A DNA stretch of 62,418 nucleotides from Mycobacterium sp. GA-1199. Lineage in GTDB: Bacteria; Actinomycetota; Actinomycetes; Mycobacteriales; Mycobacteriaceae. The stretch lies in assembly GCF_001500045.1 (NCBI RefSeq), contig NZ_LQIX01000021.1:1-62418 (forward strand). Direction: 5' to 3'. Below, piece by piece: positions 1 through 9,191 of the stretch. The notes under the pieces are model-generated. The model did not search any database and was not told the DNA's origin. It saw only the letters and a list, made by a program, of their open reading frames with translations. Position 1 is the stretch's first letter, and the number at the start of each line of letters is the position of its first letter. The position numbers and the translations under genes were made by a program.

Positions 1-528
<528 letters not shown>

Positions 529-532
<4 letters not shown>

Positions 533-1221
533 GCGCACTCCAACAGCGTCGCCTCGAGCCACTCCCGGGTGTCGGCGCCGGTGGGCGTCAACTGCGCCAG
601 TTCGCCGGCGGCCTGCATCCGTCCGTGGCTGAGCACCGCGACGTGATCGGCGGTCAGCGCCACTTCGCCGAGCAGATGGGTGGCGACGACGACCGTGCGG
701 CCCTGGTCGGCGAGTCGACGAAGCAGGGATCGGAACCAGACGATGCCGGGAACGTCGAGTCCGTTGAGGGGTTCGTCGAACAGCAGCGTCTGCGGGTCGG
801 CCAGCAGTGTGGCCGCGATCGCCACGCGCTGGCGCAGGCCGAGGGACAGCCGGTCGATGTGCGTCGACCGGTAGTCGCACAATTCGGCCTCGCCGAGCAC
901 CTCGTCGAGGCGGGCGCCGTCGATACCGGAAAGCGCTGCGAGCCACGACAAATGGCGTCGCACGGTGTGACGGGGGTCCATGGCGGTCGGACCCAGATGA
1001 AATCCCAGCAGGCGCGGGTCGCGGCCGGGGCGCCGCCCGCAGACCGAGATCGTTCCGCTGTCGGGACGGGTCAGCCCGGCCAGCACGCGCAGCAGAGTGG
1101 TCTTGCCCGCGCCGTTGAGCCCGAGGAGCGCGGTGACCGAGCCGGCGGGAAAGGTGACGGTGACGTCGTCGATGGCGCGGTGAGGGCCGAACGACTTGGT
1201 CAATCCAACGACTTCGATCAC
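529..1221 (-). CDS. ABC transporter ATP-binding protein
   Basis: Cytoplasmic ATPase of an ABC transporter, about 230 residues, the size of a single nucleotide-binding domain. Visible motifs in order are Walker A GLNGAGKTT near residues 34-42, the signature LSLGLRQRV, Walker B LLFDEPLNGLD and the switch histidine in VVATHLLGE. The GTG start giving VIEVVGLTKSF was chosen because the ABC fold begins there and the open frame upstream has no homology-like content. The DEP-LNGLD form and the short domain resemble ABC-2 type exporters. It is followed by the permease with a four-base overlap and lies 7 bp after a secreted-protein gene, so the three may share a transcript. Confidence 0.88.
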
Positions 1222-1228
1222 GCGGACA

Positions 1229-1717
1229 TCATTCGAAATTGCACGGGATGGGCAGACCGAGGGTCTTGATGCCGTTGCACAGCGACTTGCTGGCCAGCTT
1301 CCAGCGACCGTCGATTCGGCGCCATTCGGCTTCCACGCGCACGGTCGGCGCCCCCTGCCTGCTGGCGTTGATGACCGCGGTGTGGCGGTCACCGTCGTGG
1401 GTTTCGGGACCGGTCACCTGGCTCGATCCGCGAGGCGGGCGGAAGAAGCCGATCCGGTAGACCATCTTCGGCACCACCACCGCCCGGCTGCCGCCCTCGA
1501 GTTGAGCGGCTTTCACCGCGTCCGGCGCCGGAGTGCCGACCAGCAGCCGGATCTGGGCGTCGAGTTCCTCGAGCGTCGGCACCTCCGAGGTGATGGCGAA
1601 CCCGTGGTCTAGCGCGGGCGGTTCTTGGTCCGGGGCAGGCTGCGCGTGGGCCCCCGGAGCGAACAAAGCGGCGGCGGCCAACGTCGCCGCGAGAACGCAC
1701 AGGCGCCTGAGCATCAA
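1229..1717 (-). CDS. Secreted Mtb12-like low-molecular-weight antigen family protein
   Basis: Exported protein of 162 residues with an N-terminal signal peptide (MMLRRLCVLAATLAAAALFAPGAHAQ, cleavage expected after AHA). The mature part has the arrangement of the mycobacterial MTB12/CFP2 family: a helix with LEELDAQIRLLVG near residue 50, then strands ending in VRVEAEWRRIDGRWKLASKSLC. Two cysteines in the last 20 residues (SLCNGI and PCNFE) could form a disulphide. Function is unknown for this family. Its promoter faces another small secreted gene across a gap containing an IdeR-like box, so iron control is possible (inference). Confidence 0.7.
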   Translation of the reverse strand: MMLRRLCVLAATLAAAALFAPGAHAQPAPDQEPPALDHGFAITSEVPTLEELDAQIRLLVGTPAPDAVKAAQLEGGSRAVVVPKMVYRIGFFRPPRGSSQVTGPETHDGDRHTAVINASRQGAPTVRVEAEWRRIDGRWKLASKSLCNGIKTLGLPIPCNFE

Positions 1718-1771
1718 CCGGACTCCTATTTAGAGGAAATCTTTGCGGTTAATGTAAACGCCAGTTTGAGC

Positions 1772-1790
1772 TGAGGCAAGCCTTACCTCG
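1772..1790. promoter_or_regulatory. Candidate IdeR (iron) box
   Basis: On the minus strand the site reads CGAGGTAAGGCTTGCCTCA. It matches the mycobacterial IdeR consensus TTAGGTTAGGCTAACCTAA, allowing W and S positions, at 15 of 19 bases, including the core AGGTAAGGCT. It sits in the divergent gap between two small secreted-protein genes, 54 bases upstream of the minus-strand start. Confidence 0.45.
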
Positions 1791-1897
1791 CCCCCAGATC
1801 CCCTACTCGCTCGTGGCGCCATCCCCTGATCGGGACCTGGCGGGTTGCGGCGCGCACCCCGTTTCCCGACGGACCCCGACGCAGCAGGCTCATACGC

Positions 1898-2203
1898 ATG
1901 ACCCTCACACGACTTCTGAGCACGCTCGCGGCGACAGCCGCCGCGGCCGTCGGACTGGCCGCGACGGCCGGCGCGGCTCCCGTCAGCGACGACTTCTGGG
2001 AATGCGCGGCCGAGCACCAGGACACCGACGGTCTCGGCGTGTGCTGCGTGTTCTACGGCGGCGACTACGACGAGAGCACCGGCGAATGCTGGATAGACCA
2101 CGAAGCGAAGCCAGAGGAGGCCCAGACCGGCCCCGGCGTTCCGCCGAAGCACCCGGTGCTGACGCGGGTGGACCGCCTGCCCATTTACGTCATGGGTCAG
2201 TGA
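1898..2203 (+). CDS. Small secreted cysteine-containing protein
   Basis: Unrecognised exported protein of 101 residues. Residues 1-27 form a typical signal peptide (TLTRLLSTLAATAAAAVGLAATAGAA, cleavage near AGA-AP). The mature protein is acidic and carries four cysteines in a compact stretch (WECAAEH, GVCCVF, GECWID), which suggests two disulphides and a small stable fold. Only about 74 residues remain after cleavage. The gene is divergent from the Mtb12-like gene and shares its upstream region, including the IdeR-like box. It ends just before a 13-bp inverted repeat. Confidence 0.68.
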   Translation: MTLTRLLSTLAATAAAAVGLAATAGAAPVSDDFWECAAEHQDTDGLGVCCVFYGGDYDESTGECWIDHEAKPEEAQTGPGVPPKHPVLTRVDRLPIYVMGQ

Positions 2204-2207
2204 CGTT

Positions 2208-2271
2208 CGCCGAGTGTCGGATCAATGCACGGTCGATCCGCACACAGCGTGTCTCAACCCGACACTCGGCG
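2208..2271. terminator. Inverted repeat between convergent genes
   Basis: CGCCGAGTGTCGG at 2208-2220 and its exact complement at 2259-2271 form a 13-bp stem with a 38-base loop. The site lies between the stop of the small secreted gene and the stop of nrdE, so it could end both transcripts. There is no T-run, which is common for mycobacterial terminators. Confidence 0.5.
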
Positions 2272-2278
2272 GGGCGGT

Positions 2279-4447
2279 CTACAGCATGCAGCTGACGCAG
2301 CCCTCCACCTCAGTGCCCTCCAAGGCCATCTGGCGCAGCCGGATGTAGTACAGCGTCTTGATGCCCTTGCGCCAGGCGTAGATCTGCGCCTTGTTGACGT
2401 CGCGCGTGGTGGCGGTGTCCTTGAAGAACAACGTCAGGCTCAAGCCCTGGTCCACATGCTGGGTGGCCGCGGCGTAGGTGTCGATGACCTTCTCGTACCC
2501 GATCTCGTACGCGTCCTGGAAGTACTCCAGGTTCTCGTTGGTCATGTAGGGCGCCGGGTAGTAGACGCGGCCGATCTTGCCTTCCTTACGGATCTCGACC
2601 TTGGACGCGATCGGGTGGATCGAGGAAGTCGAGTGGTTGATGTAGCTGATCGACCCTGTCGGCGGCACCGCCTGCAGGTTCTGGTTGTAGATGCCGTGCT
2701 GTTGCACCGACTCCTTGAGCCGCTTCCAGTCCTCCTGATCGGGGATTCGGATGCCGGCATCGACGAACAGCTGACGGACCTTGTCGGTCTTGGGCTCCCA
2801 GACCTGCTCGGTGTACTTGTCGAAGAACTCCCCCGACGCGTACTTGGACTTCTCGAAGCCCTTGAACGCCGTACCGCGTTCGATCGCAATGCGATTCGAC
2901 GCCCGCAGCGCGTGATAGAGCACGGTGTAGAAGTAGATGTTGGTGAAGTCCACACCCTCTTCGGAGCCGTAGAAGATCCGCTCACGCGCCAGGTACCCGT
3001 GCAGGTTCATCTGCCCGAGACCGATCGCGTGAGAGTCGTTGTTGCCCTGCTCGATCGACGGCACCGAAGTGATGTGCGTCTGATCGCTCACCGCGGTCAG
3101 CGCACGGATGGCCACCTCGATCGTCTGCGCGAAGTCCGGCGAGTCCATCGCCTTGGCGATGTTCAACGAACCCAGGTTGCACGAGATGTCCTTGCCGATC
3201 TTCTTGTAGGACAAGTCCTCGTTGAACTCCGACGGCGTCGACACCTGCAGGATCTCCGAGCACAGGTTCGAATGGGTGATCTTGCCGTCGATCGGGTTCG
3301 ACCGGTTCACCGTGTCCTCGAACATGATGTACGGGTAGCCCGACTCGAACTGCAGCTCGGCCAGCGTCTGGAAGAACTCGCGCGCTTTGATCTTCGTCTT
3401 GCGGATTCGGCTGTCGTCGACCATCTCGTAGTACTTCTCGGTGACCGAGATGTCGGCGAACGGCAGACCGTAGACCCGTTCGACGTCGTAGGGCGAGAAC
3501 AGGTACATGTCCTCGTTCTTCTTGGCCAGCTCGAACGTGATGTCGGGGATCACCACCCCCAGGCTCAGCGTCTTGATCCGGATTTTCTCGTCGGCGTTCT
3601 CGCGCTTGGTGTCGAGGAACCGGTAGATGTCGGGATGGTGGGCGTGCAGGTACACCGCGCCGGCACCCTGACGGGCACCGAGCTGGTTGGCGTAGGAGAA
3701 CGAGTCTTCGAGCAGCTTCATGATCGGGATGACGCCCGAGCTCTGGTTCTCGATGTTCTTGATCGGGGCGCCGTGCTCACGAATGTTGGTCAGCAGCAAC
3801 GCGACTCCGCCACCACGCTTGGACAGCTGCAGTGCCGAGTTGATCGAGCGGCCGATCGACTCCATGTTGTCTTCGATGCGAAGGAGGAAGCACGAAACCG
3901 GCTCACCGCGCTGCTTCTTCCCTGAATTCAGGAAAGTCGGTGTGGCAGGCTGGAAGCGGCCGTCGATGATTTCGTCGACCAACTTCTCGGCCAGCGTGGT
4001 ATCGCCGACCGCCAGGGTGAGCGCCACCATCACCACGCGGTCCTCGAAGCGTTCCAGGTAGCGCTTTCCATCGAAGGTCTTGAGCGTGTAGGAGGTGTAG
4101 TACTTGAACGCGCCGAGGAACGTCGGGAACCGAAACTTCTTGGCGTACGCCCGATCCAGCAGCGTCTTGACGAAGTTACGCGAGTACTGGTCGAGCACCT
4201 CACGCTCGTAGTACTCCTTCTGGATCAGGTAGTCGAGCTTCTCGTCCTGATTGTGGAAGAAGACCGTGTTCTGGTTGACGTGCTGCAGAAAGTACTCGCG
4301 CGCGGCAAGCACATCCTTGTCGAACTGAATCTTGCCGTCAGCGTCGTACAGATTCAGCATCGCGTTGAGCGCGTGATAATCCGTCTCGCCGGGCAGCGTT
4401 GCCGGCGCGGAGGTTACAGGCTCTGCAGCTGTGACGGTTGGTGACAC
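2279..4447 (-). CDS. nrdE: Class Ib ribonucleoside-diphosphate reductase, large subunit
   Basis: Aerobic reduction of ribonucleoside diphosphates to deoxyribonucleotides, working with the NrdF radical subunit (not in this window). The 722-residue length and sequence match mycobacterial NrdE closely. Visible landmarks are the N-terminal [13 protein letters not shown], the substrate-site cysteine region GEPVSCF, the NLCSEI and PPTGSISYI motifs of the active site, the tyrosine pair in TLYYIR and the C-terminal redox CVSCML tail that passes electrons from NrdH. The GTG start ([10 protein letters not shown]) was chosen over longer reading because homologues begin there. It overlaps the 3' end of nrdI by 34 bases. 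It is the last gene of the nrdHIE operon. Confidence 0.97.
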   Translation of the reverse strand: MSPTVTAAEPVTSAPATLPGETDYHALNAMLNLYDADGKIQFDKDVLAAREYFLQHVNQNTVFFHNQDEKLDYLIQKEYYEREVLDQYSRNFVKTLLDRAYAKKFRFPTFLGAFKYYTSYTLKTFDGKRYLERFEDRVVMVALTLAVGDTTLAEKLVDEIIDGRFQPATPTFLNSGKKQRGEPVSCFLLRIEDNMESIGRSINSALQLSKRGGGVALLLTNIREHGAPIKNIENQSSGVIPIMKLLEDSFSYANQLGARQGAGAVYLHAHHPDIYRFLDTKRENADEKIRIKTLSLGVVIPDITFELAKKNEDMYLFSPYDVERVYGLPFADISVTEKYYEMVDDSRIRKTKIKAREFFQTLAELQFESGYPYIMFEDTVNRSNPIDGKITHSNLCSEILQVSTPSEFNEDLSYKKIGKDISCNLGSLNIAKAMDSPDFAQTIEVAIRALTAVSDQTHITSVPSIEQGNNDSHAIGLGQMNLHGYLARERIFYGSEEGVDFTNIYFYTVLYHALRASNRIAIERGTAFKGFEKSKYASGEFFDKYTEQVWEPKTDKVRQLFVDAGIRIPDQEDWKRLKESVQQHGIYNQNLQAVPPTGSISYINHSTSSIHPIASKVEIRKEGKIGRVYYPAPYMTNENLEYFQDAYEIGYEKVIDTYAAATQHVDQGLSLTLFFKDTATTRDVNKAQIYAWRKGIKTLYYIRLRQMALEGTEVEGCVSCML

Positions 4448-4857
4448 GTCTGGTCCTTCCAAAAGTCTTCCAAACCCGAACGGACGGCGTCGACGTCGTC
4501 CGGGGTTCCCATCAGTTCGAAGCGGTACAGGTACGGGACGCCGCACTTGCGGGACACGACATTGCCCGCGTAGGCGAACTCGGCGCCGAAGTTGTTGTTG
4601 CCCGCCGCGATCACGCCACGGATCAACGACCGGTTGTGTTCGTTGTTGAGGAATGCGATGACCTGCTTGGGTACATAGCCACCGTCGTTGATGTCCGGTG
4701 TGGCCCGCCCACCGCCGTAGGTGGGCAGGACCAACACGTAGGGCTGGTCGACCTCGATGCGCCCGTGCAGCGGAATCCGGATGGCGGGCAGGCCCAGCTT
4801 CTGGACGAAGCGATGGGTGTTCTCCGAGACGCTGGAGAAGTACACGAGGTTGCTCAC
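4414..4857 (-). CDS. nrdI: Flavodoxin-like NrdI
   Basis: NrdI is the flavodoxin-like protein that supplies the oxidant needed to build the dimanganese-tyrosyl cofactor of NrdF. The 147-residue product has the flavin-binding start [16 protein letters not shown] (phosphate loop SSVSENT), LPTYGGG for the isoalloxazine ring and the [11 protein letters not shown] motif, all typical of the family. The GTG start is at VSNLVYF. The open frame continues upstream but overlaps nrdH and shows no NrdI content. Its stop lies inside the nrdE 5' end. Confidence 0.95.
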   Translation of the reverse strand: MSNLVYFSSVSENTHRFVQKLGLPAIRIPLHGRIEVDQPYVLVLPTYGGGRATPDINDGGYVPKQVIAFLNNEHNRSLIRGVIAAGNNNFGAEFAYAGNVVSRKCGVPYLYRFELMGTPDDVDAVRSGLEDFWKDQTCHQPSQLQSL

Positions 4858-4895
4858 GCGTCCCCCTTTCTGCCCGTCGAGTACCCCTGAGTCGT

Positions 4896-5144
4896 CTAAG
4901 CCGTCGCGGCGACCGCTCCGAGCGCCTTGATGCGGTCGGGGCGGAAGCCCGACCAGTGCTCGTTGCCGGCCACGACGACGGGGGCCTGCAGGTAACCCAG
5001 CGCCATCACGTAGTCGCGGGCTTCGCTGTCGAGGCTGATGTCGACGGTCTCGTAGGCGATGCCCTGCTTGTCCAACGCCTTGTAGGTGGCGTTGCACTGC
5101 ACGCATGCGGGCTTGGTGTACACGGTGATCGAGTGCTGAGTCAT
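4896..5144 (-). CDS. nrdH: Glutaredoxin-like electron donor NrdH
   Basis: Thioredoxin-fold redoxin that reduces NrdE, itself reduced by thioredoxin reductase. The product is 82 residues long with the redox motif C14-V-Q-C17 in [15 protein letters not shown]. The C-terminal motif [16 protein letters not shown] is the WSGFRP element characteristic of NrdH. The ATG start (MTQHSITVY) matches family length. The in-frame extension to 5222 is cysteine-rich and not homologous. First gene of nrdHIE, with a NrdR-like box about 220 bases upstream. Confidence 0.95.
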   Translation of the reverse strand: MTQHSITVYTKPACVQCNATYKALDKQGIAYETVDISLDSEARDYVMALGYLQAPVVVAGNEHWSGFRPDRIKALGAVAATA

Positions 5145-5638
5145 CTGCGGTACGGCTCCTCTACAACTGGCCCTGCACGCTGGCTGGCAACTGGTCGGAC
5201 ACTTCTTGTTGCCGAGATTCATTGAATTTCAGCAGCCCGGAGGCCCGGAAAATTCCTGCCGTCCGAGGCCACCGTCGGTGTGTCTGGGAAGACCCATACA
5301 ACCGGGTTCGGGGGCTCCGGCCGACGCTCGGAAGGCTTGGGAATCGTGGGGCCTGTCGGTGCTCGAAACACTACACCTAGTGTCCGACATTGCGAAGGAA
5401 TACCAAATGTTCTGAATAACAATTCTGGAATTCCCAGGTCGTAAGCTCTTCTGGCCACCGCGCCCCGGCGTGTCGCACGTCACACTGCGGGCGCGTCACG
5501 CGCGCCTCGCTCGATGCGGTGCGCCATGCGGTAGATATAGCAGCCGGGACCGACAACCAAGCCGAGCGCCGAACCTCACCAGCAAAGCCGTCGGCCGGTC
5601 GATTCAACCCCGCCGACGGCTCTGTGCGCGCCCGACGG
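5145..5638. other. Long intergenic region upstream of nrdH
   Basis: About 490 bases separate nrdH from the FMN reductase stop. No open frame here looks coding. It holds the NrdR-like box and therefore probably the nrdHIE promoter and a long leader of up to about 220 bases. I see no clear riboswitch or second NrdR box at the 31-32 base spacing seen in other bacteria. Confidence 0.5.
5368..5383. promoter_or_regulatory. NrdR-like box
   Basis: ACACTACACCTAGTGT has the mirrored ends ACACTA and TAGTGT of the 16-base NrdR box. NrdR represses ribonucleotide reductase genes when nucleotide pools are high. Position upstream of nrdHIE fits this role. Confidence 0.6.
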
Positions 5639-6190
5639 TCAGCCGGTTTCGGCGACCAATTTGCCGATGACATCGCGCAGGTTCGCGGCCACCTCGGCGT
5701 TCTCGCGCGGATGCCTCCCGTCGAACGCCTTGCTCGGCACCGACAGCTTGAGATCCTCGACGACCCGCGGTCCGGCGATGGCGAAGCTCTTACGCGTCTC
5801 GTCATGCGCCCACTGGCCGCCATACCGCCCGAGTGCCGCGCCGACGACCGCGAGCGGCTTGTCTTTGAGCGCGCTGCTGCCGTAGGGCCGCGACAACCAG
5901 TCGATCGCGTTCTTGAGCACGCCCGGAATGCTGCCGTTGTATTCAGGGGTCACGACCAGCGCGGCATCCGCATCGGCGGCCGCTTGACGCAGCGCCGCCA
6001 CGGGTTCGGCGACGTCATCGTTGTCGATGTCCTCGTTGTAGAACGGCAGCTCACCCAGCCTGTCGAAGAACTGCAGACGGACACCGTCTGGAGCGGTTTC
6101 CAGCGCGAGGTCGACCAACTGCCGGTTGATCGACGCCGCACGCAGGCTACCCAGCAGAACCAGCACATTCACGTTCTCGGTGTCCGACAT
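5639..6190 (-). CDS. NADPH-dependent FMN reductase family protein (Rv3054c-like)
   Basis: Flavodoxin-fold oxidoreductase of 183 residues that probably reduces FMN or quinones with NAD(P)H. The flavin phosphate loop is LLGSLRAASINRQL near residue 10, followed by LPFYNEDID, the TPEYNGSIPGVLKNAIDWLSRP block and GRYGGQWAHDETRK, all diagnostic of the NADPH:FMN reductase family. It is the counterpart of M. tuberculosis Rv3054c in the same position. The start at MSDTENV is supported by AAGGGA eight bases upstream. A second ATG nine bases earlier sits directly on that element and is less likely. Divergent from a TetR gene with which it shares a 90-base gap. Confidence 0.9.
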   Translation of the reverse strand: MSDTENVNVLVLLGSLRAASINRQLVDLALETAPDGVRLQFFDRLGELPFYNEDIDNDDVAEPVAALRQAAADADAALVVTPEYNGSIPGVLKNAIDWLSRPYGSSALKDKPLAVVGAALGRYGGQWAHDETRKSFAIAGPRVVEDLKLSVPSKAFDGRHPRENAEVAANLRDVIGKLVAETG

Positions 6191-6237
6191 CTTTGCCATC
6201 CCTTCGGTCGCCGGTGGAAATCCTCGCACAAGATAAC

Positions 6238-6251
6238 CGGACTGCGGTCCG
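6238..6251. promoter_or_regulatory. Possible TetR operator
   Basis: CGGACTGCGGTCCG is an imperfect palindrome centred between the divergent FMN reductase and TetR starts. Divergent TetR pairs usually share such an operator, but the stem is short. Confidence 0.35.
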
Positions 6252-6280
6252 ATTGATTCCGCCTGAACTAAACTGCTGAC

Positions 6281-6889
6281 ATGGCCGCTCCTCGTCCGCT
6301 CAACGAGCTGCCGGTCACCGACCAAACTCCCCATGAACGTGGGGACGCCGCCCGCAACCGCACCCTACTTCTGGACGCCGCACGCCGGCTCATCGCCGAG
6401 CGGGGTGCCGACTCGGTCACCACCGACGACATCGCCACCGCGGCAGGCGTTGGCAAGGGCACCTTGTTCCGCCGGTTCGGCAGCCGCGCGGGATTGATGA
6501 TCGTGCTGCTCGACGAGGACGAGAAAGCACATCAGGAAGCGTTCCTGTTCGGACCGCCGCCTCTTGGTCCGGGCGCGCCGCCGCTCGAACGACTGCTGGC
6601 CTACGGGCGAGATCGGCTGACATTCGTGCACAGACATCACGCACTGCTGTCCGACGCCAACCGGGATCCCCAGACGCGGTTCAACGCCCCCGCGACACTG
6701 CATCACCGGCATGTGCGGGTTTTGTTGGAGTCCGCGGGCACGACCGGTGATCTCGATGCGCAGGCCGCCGCGCTGGTGGCATTGCTCGACGCGGACTACG
6801 TGCAGCATCAGCTCCATGAGCGCGGCGCGACGATCGAGTCGCTCGGTGATGCGTGGGAGTCGGTGGCGCGCAAGCTGTGTGGCCGATGA
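6281..6889 (+). CDS. TetR-family transcriptional regulator (Rv3055-like)
   Basis: DNA-binding repressor of 202 residues. The helix-turn-helix spans about residues 28-70 (RTLLLDAARRLIAERGADSV, then TTDDIATAAGVGKGTLFRRF). The C-terminal half is the variable ligand-binding and dimerisation domain. It occupies the place of Rv3055 between the FMN reductase and dinB2. Probable target is its divergent reductase neighbour (inference from position). Ligand unknown. Confidence 0.9.
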   Translation: MAAPRPLNELPVTDQTPHERGDAARNRTLLLDAARRLIAERGADSVTTDDIATAAGVGKGTLFRRFGSRAGLMIVLLDEDEKAHQEAFLFGPPPLGPGAPPLERLLAYGRDRLTFVHRHHALLSDANRDPQTRFNAPATLHHRHVRVLLESAGTTGDLDAQAAALVALLDADYVQHQLHERGATIESLGDAWESVARKLCGR

Positions 6890-6928
6890 GCGCTTGCGCG
6901 AAGAGCAGACGACCCCGATGAGCGCCCG

Positions 6929-7999
6929 ATGAGACGCTGGGTCCTGCATGTCGATCTCGACCAGTTCCAAGCCGCGGTCGAGATCCGGCGCAACCCGCAA
7001 CTGGCCGGGCAGCCGATCATCGTCGGCGGCAATGGAGACCCGAACGAGCCCCGCAAGGTCGTCACGTGCGCGTCCTATCCGGCCCGGACGTACGGCGTGC
7101 GGGCGGGCATGCCGCTGCGCACCGCCGCCCGAAAGTGCCCGGATGCGACGTTCCTTCCGTTGGACACCGACGCCTACGACGAGGCCTCCGAGGAGGTCAT
7201 GGGCGTGCTGCGCGACTTCGGATATCCGGTGGAGGTATGGGGTTGGGACGAGGCCTATGTCGGCGCCGACCTGGACGACACGCACAGCCCGTACGAACTC
7301 GCCGAGCGGATCCGCGAGGTGATCGCCGCTGAGACCGGTCTGACTTGCTCGGTGGGCATCAGCGACAACAAACAACGCGCCAAGGTCGCGACCGGCTTCG
7401 GCAAGCCGGGACCCGAACCCGGCGAGTCGGCGGGCGTGTACCAACTCACCGACGAGAACTGGATGGCCGTCATGGGCGACCGGGAGGTCGAGGCCCTCTG
7501 GGGGATCGGCCCGAAGACAGCGAAAAGGCTTGCCGGGATGGGCATCGGCACCGTCGCCGATCTGGCCGGCACCGACGCGACGGTGCTCACCGAGGCGTTC
7601 GGCCCGACCACCGGTCTGTGGATTCTGCTGCTCGCCAAGGGCGGCGGCGACAAAGACGTCAGCGCCGCACCGTGGGTGCCGCGCTCTCGCAGTCACGTCA
7701 TCACCTTCCCCCGCGACCTCACCGAGCGCGACGAGATGGGTTCCGCCGTCATCGATTTGGCGCGACAGACACTGACCGAGGTCGTCGAGCAGCATCGGGT
7801 CGTCACCCGGGTGGCGGTGACGGTCCGAACCAAGACCTTCTACACCAGGACCAAGATCCGCAAACTGCCCCAACCCACGGTGGACGAGAACCTCATCACG
7901 CGAACGGCACTGGAGATACTCGGCCAGTTCGAACTCGACCGCCCCGTCCGGCTGTTGGGTGTGCGACTCGAACTGGCGCCACCGGAAGGCGGGTACTGA
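6929..7999 (+). CDS. dinB2: Y-family DNA polymerase IV, DinB2 type
   Basis: Translesion DNA polymerase of 356 residues. Metal-binding acidic residues are D9 in HVDLDQF and D107-E108 in WGWDEAYVGAD. The helix-hairpin-helix WGIGPKTAKRLAGMGIGTVADL and the little-finger region SRSHVITFPRDL follow. The gene order and the short form match M. tuberculosis dinP/Rv3056 and M. smegmatis DinB2. DinB2 polymerases are known for tolerance of ribonucleotides through a small steric-gate residue, Leu14 in M. smegmatis. Here the equivalent position is Gln14 (DQFQAAVE). No beta-clamp QLxLF tail is seen at the C terminus, as expected for DinB2. The next gene starts one base after the stop region, so the two are co-transcribed. 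Confidence 0.93.
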   Translation: MRRWVLHVDLDQFQAAVEIRRNPQLAGQPIIVGGNGDPNEPRKVVTCASYPARTYGVRAGMPLRTAARKCPDATFLPLDTDAYDEASEEVMGVLRDFGYPVEVWGWDEAYVGADLDDTHSPYELAERIREVIAAETGLTCSVGISDNKQRAKVATGFGKPGPEPGESAGVYQLTDENWMAVMGDREVEALWGIGPKTAKRLAGMGIGTVADLAGTDATVLTEAFGPTTGLWILLLAKGGGDKDVSAAPWVPRSRSHVITFPRDLTERDEMGSAVIDLARQTLTEVVEQHRVVTRVAVTVRTKTFYTRTKIRKLPQPTVDENLITRTALEILGQFELDRPVRLLGVRLELAPPEGGY

Positions 8000-8000
8000 G

Positions 8001-9191
8001 GTGCTCACCACGGTCGCGATCCGCGGATATCGCTCACTGCGCGAGATCGTGCTACCGCTCGCGGGGCTCACCGTCATCACCGGCGCCAACGGAACGGGTA
8101 AGTCGTCGCTGTATCGCGCGTTGCGCCTGCTCGCCGACTGCGGCCGCGGTGAGGTGATCGGATCGCTGGCCCGCGAGGGCGGGCTGCAGTCGGTCCTGTG
8201 GGCGGGCCCCGAACAACTGGGCGGGGCGCGCCGCACCGGACAGGTTCAAGGCACGACCCGCACAGGTCCGGCGTCCCTCGAGATGGGGTTCGCAGCCGAC
8301 GATTTCGGCTATCTCGTCGACCTCGGCCTTCCCCAGATGGCGGGACATCAGTCGCTGTTCTCGCTCGACCCGGAGATCAAACGTGAGGCGGTGTTCGCCG
8401 GGCCCGTCATGCGCAACAGCTCGACGCTGGTGCGCCGCACCCGCGACTACGTCGAGGCGCGCGCCGAATCCGGCAGCGGATTCGACAAGGTGACGCAAGC
8501 CCTTCCGGCCCACCGCAGCGTGCTGGCCGAGTATGCCCATCCCGGTGCGCACCCGGAGCTTGCGGCGGTGCGGGACCGGTTGCGTAACTGGCGGTTCTAC
8601 GACGGCTTCCGCGTCGACGCCGCAGCACCCTCGCGGCAGCGCACCGTCGGGACCCGCACGCCCGTGCTCTCCGACGACGGCAGTGACCTGGCCGCCGCGA
8701 TCCAGACCATCATCGAGGCCGGCCACGACGAGCTGCACCGGGCGATCGCCGAGGCCTTCGACGGGGCGACGGTGTCGATTGCCGTGCACGACGGGCTGTT
8801 CGACCTGCAGCTGCATCAGCCGGGTATGCTGCGCCCGCTGCGGGCCACCGAATTATCCGACGGCACACTGCGATTCCTTCTGTGGGCCGCGGCGCTGCTG
8901 AGCCCGCGGCCGCCGTCGCTGATGGTGCTCAACGAACCGGAGACGTCTCTGCACCCGGACCTGGTGGGCCCGCTGGCGTCGTTGATCCGCGCCGCGGCGG
9001 ACACCACCCAGGTCGTCGTCGTCACTCATTCCAAGGCGCTGCTCGGACACCTCAACGCCGTTGCTGTGGGCGATGCCGCCGAGACCGAAGCGTCCGCGGT
9101 GGAGATCCCGTTGTACAAGGACCTCGGCGAGACACGGGTCGATGGCCTCGGCATGCTCACCATGCCGCCGTGGGACTGGGGTACGCGCTAA
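8001..9191 (+). CDS. AAA-family ATPase (COG4637/AAA_15-like) next to dinB2
   Basis: SMC/RecF-like ABC-type ATPase of 396 residues, starting GTG one base after the dinB2 stop. Walker A is GANGTGKSS at residues 28-36. The late Walker B is LMVLNEPETSLHPDLVGPL followed by VVVVTHSKALL, and a signature-like LSDGTLRFLLWAAALL lies before it. There is no TOPRIM nuclease domain of the OLD type. Such stand-alone ATPases are of unknown function. Tight coupling to dinB2 suggests a part in DNA damage handling (inference). Its stop overlaps the convergent SDR stop by four bases. Confidence 0.85.
   Translation: MLTTVAIRGYRSLREIVLPLAGLTVITGANGTGKSSLYRALRLLADCGRGEVIGSLAREGGLQSVLWAGPEQLGGARRTGQVQGTTRTGPASLEMGFAADDFGYLVDLGLPQMAGHQSLFSLDPEIKREAVFAGPVMRNSSTLVRRTRDYVEARAESGSGFDKVTQALPAHRSVLAEYAHPGAHPELAAVRDRLRNWRFYDGFRVDAAAPSRQRTVGTRTPVLSDDGSDLAAAIQTIIEAGHDELHRAIAEAFDGATVSIAVHDGLFDLQLHQPGMLRPLRATELSDGTLRFLLWAAALLSPRPPSLMVLNEPETSLHPDLVGPLASLIRAAADTTQVVVVTHSKALLGHLNAVAVGDAAETEASAVEIPLYKDLGETRVDGLGMLTMPPWDWGTR

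Noticed and set aside
2225..3925. 566-residue open frame opposite nrdE
   Set aside because: Mirror of the nrdE coding sequence, composed of shadow leucine, arginine and valine runs without a domain.
5206..5415. Short plus-strand ORF upstream of nrdH
   Set aside because: Overlaps the NrdR box, has no ribosome-binding sequence or homology-like content.
6365..8236. 623-residue minus-strand open frame
   Set aside because: Antisense to the TetR, dinB2 and ATPase genes. No domain recognisable.
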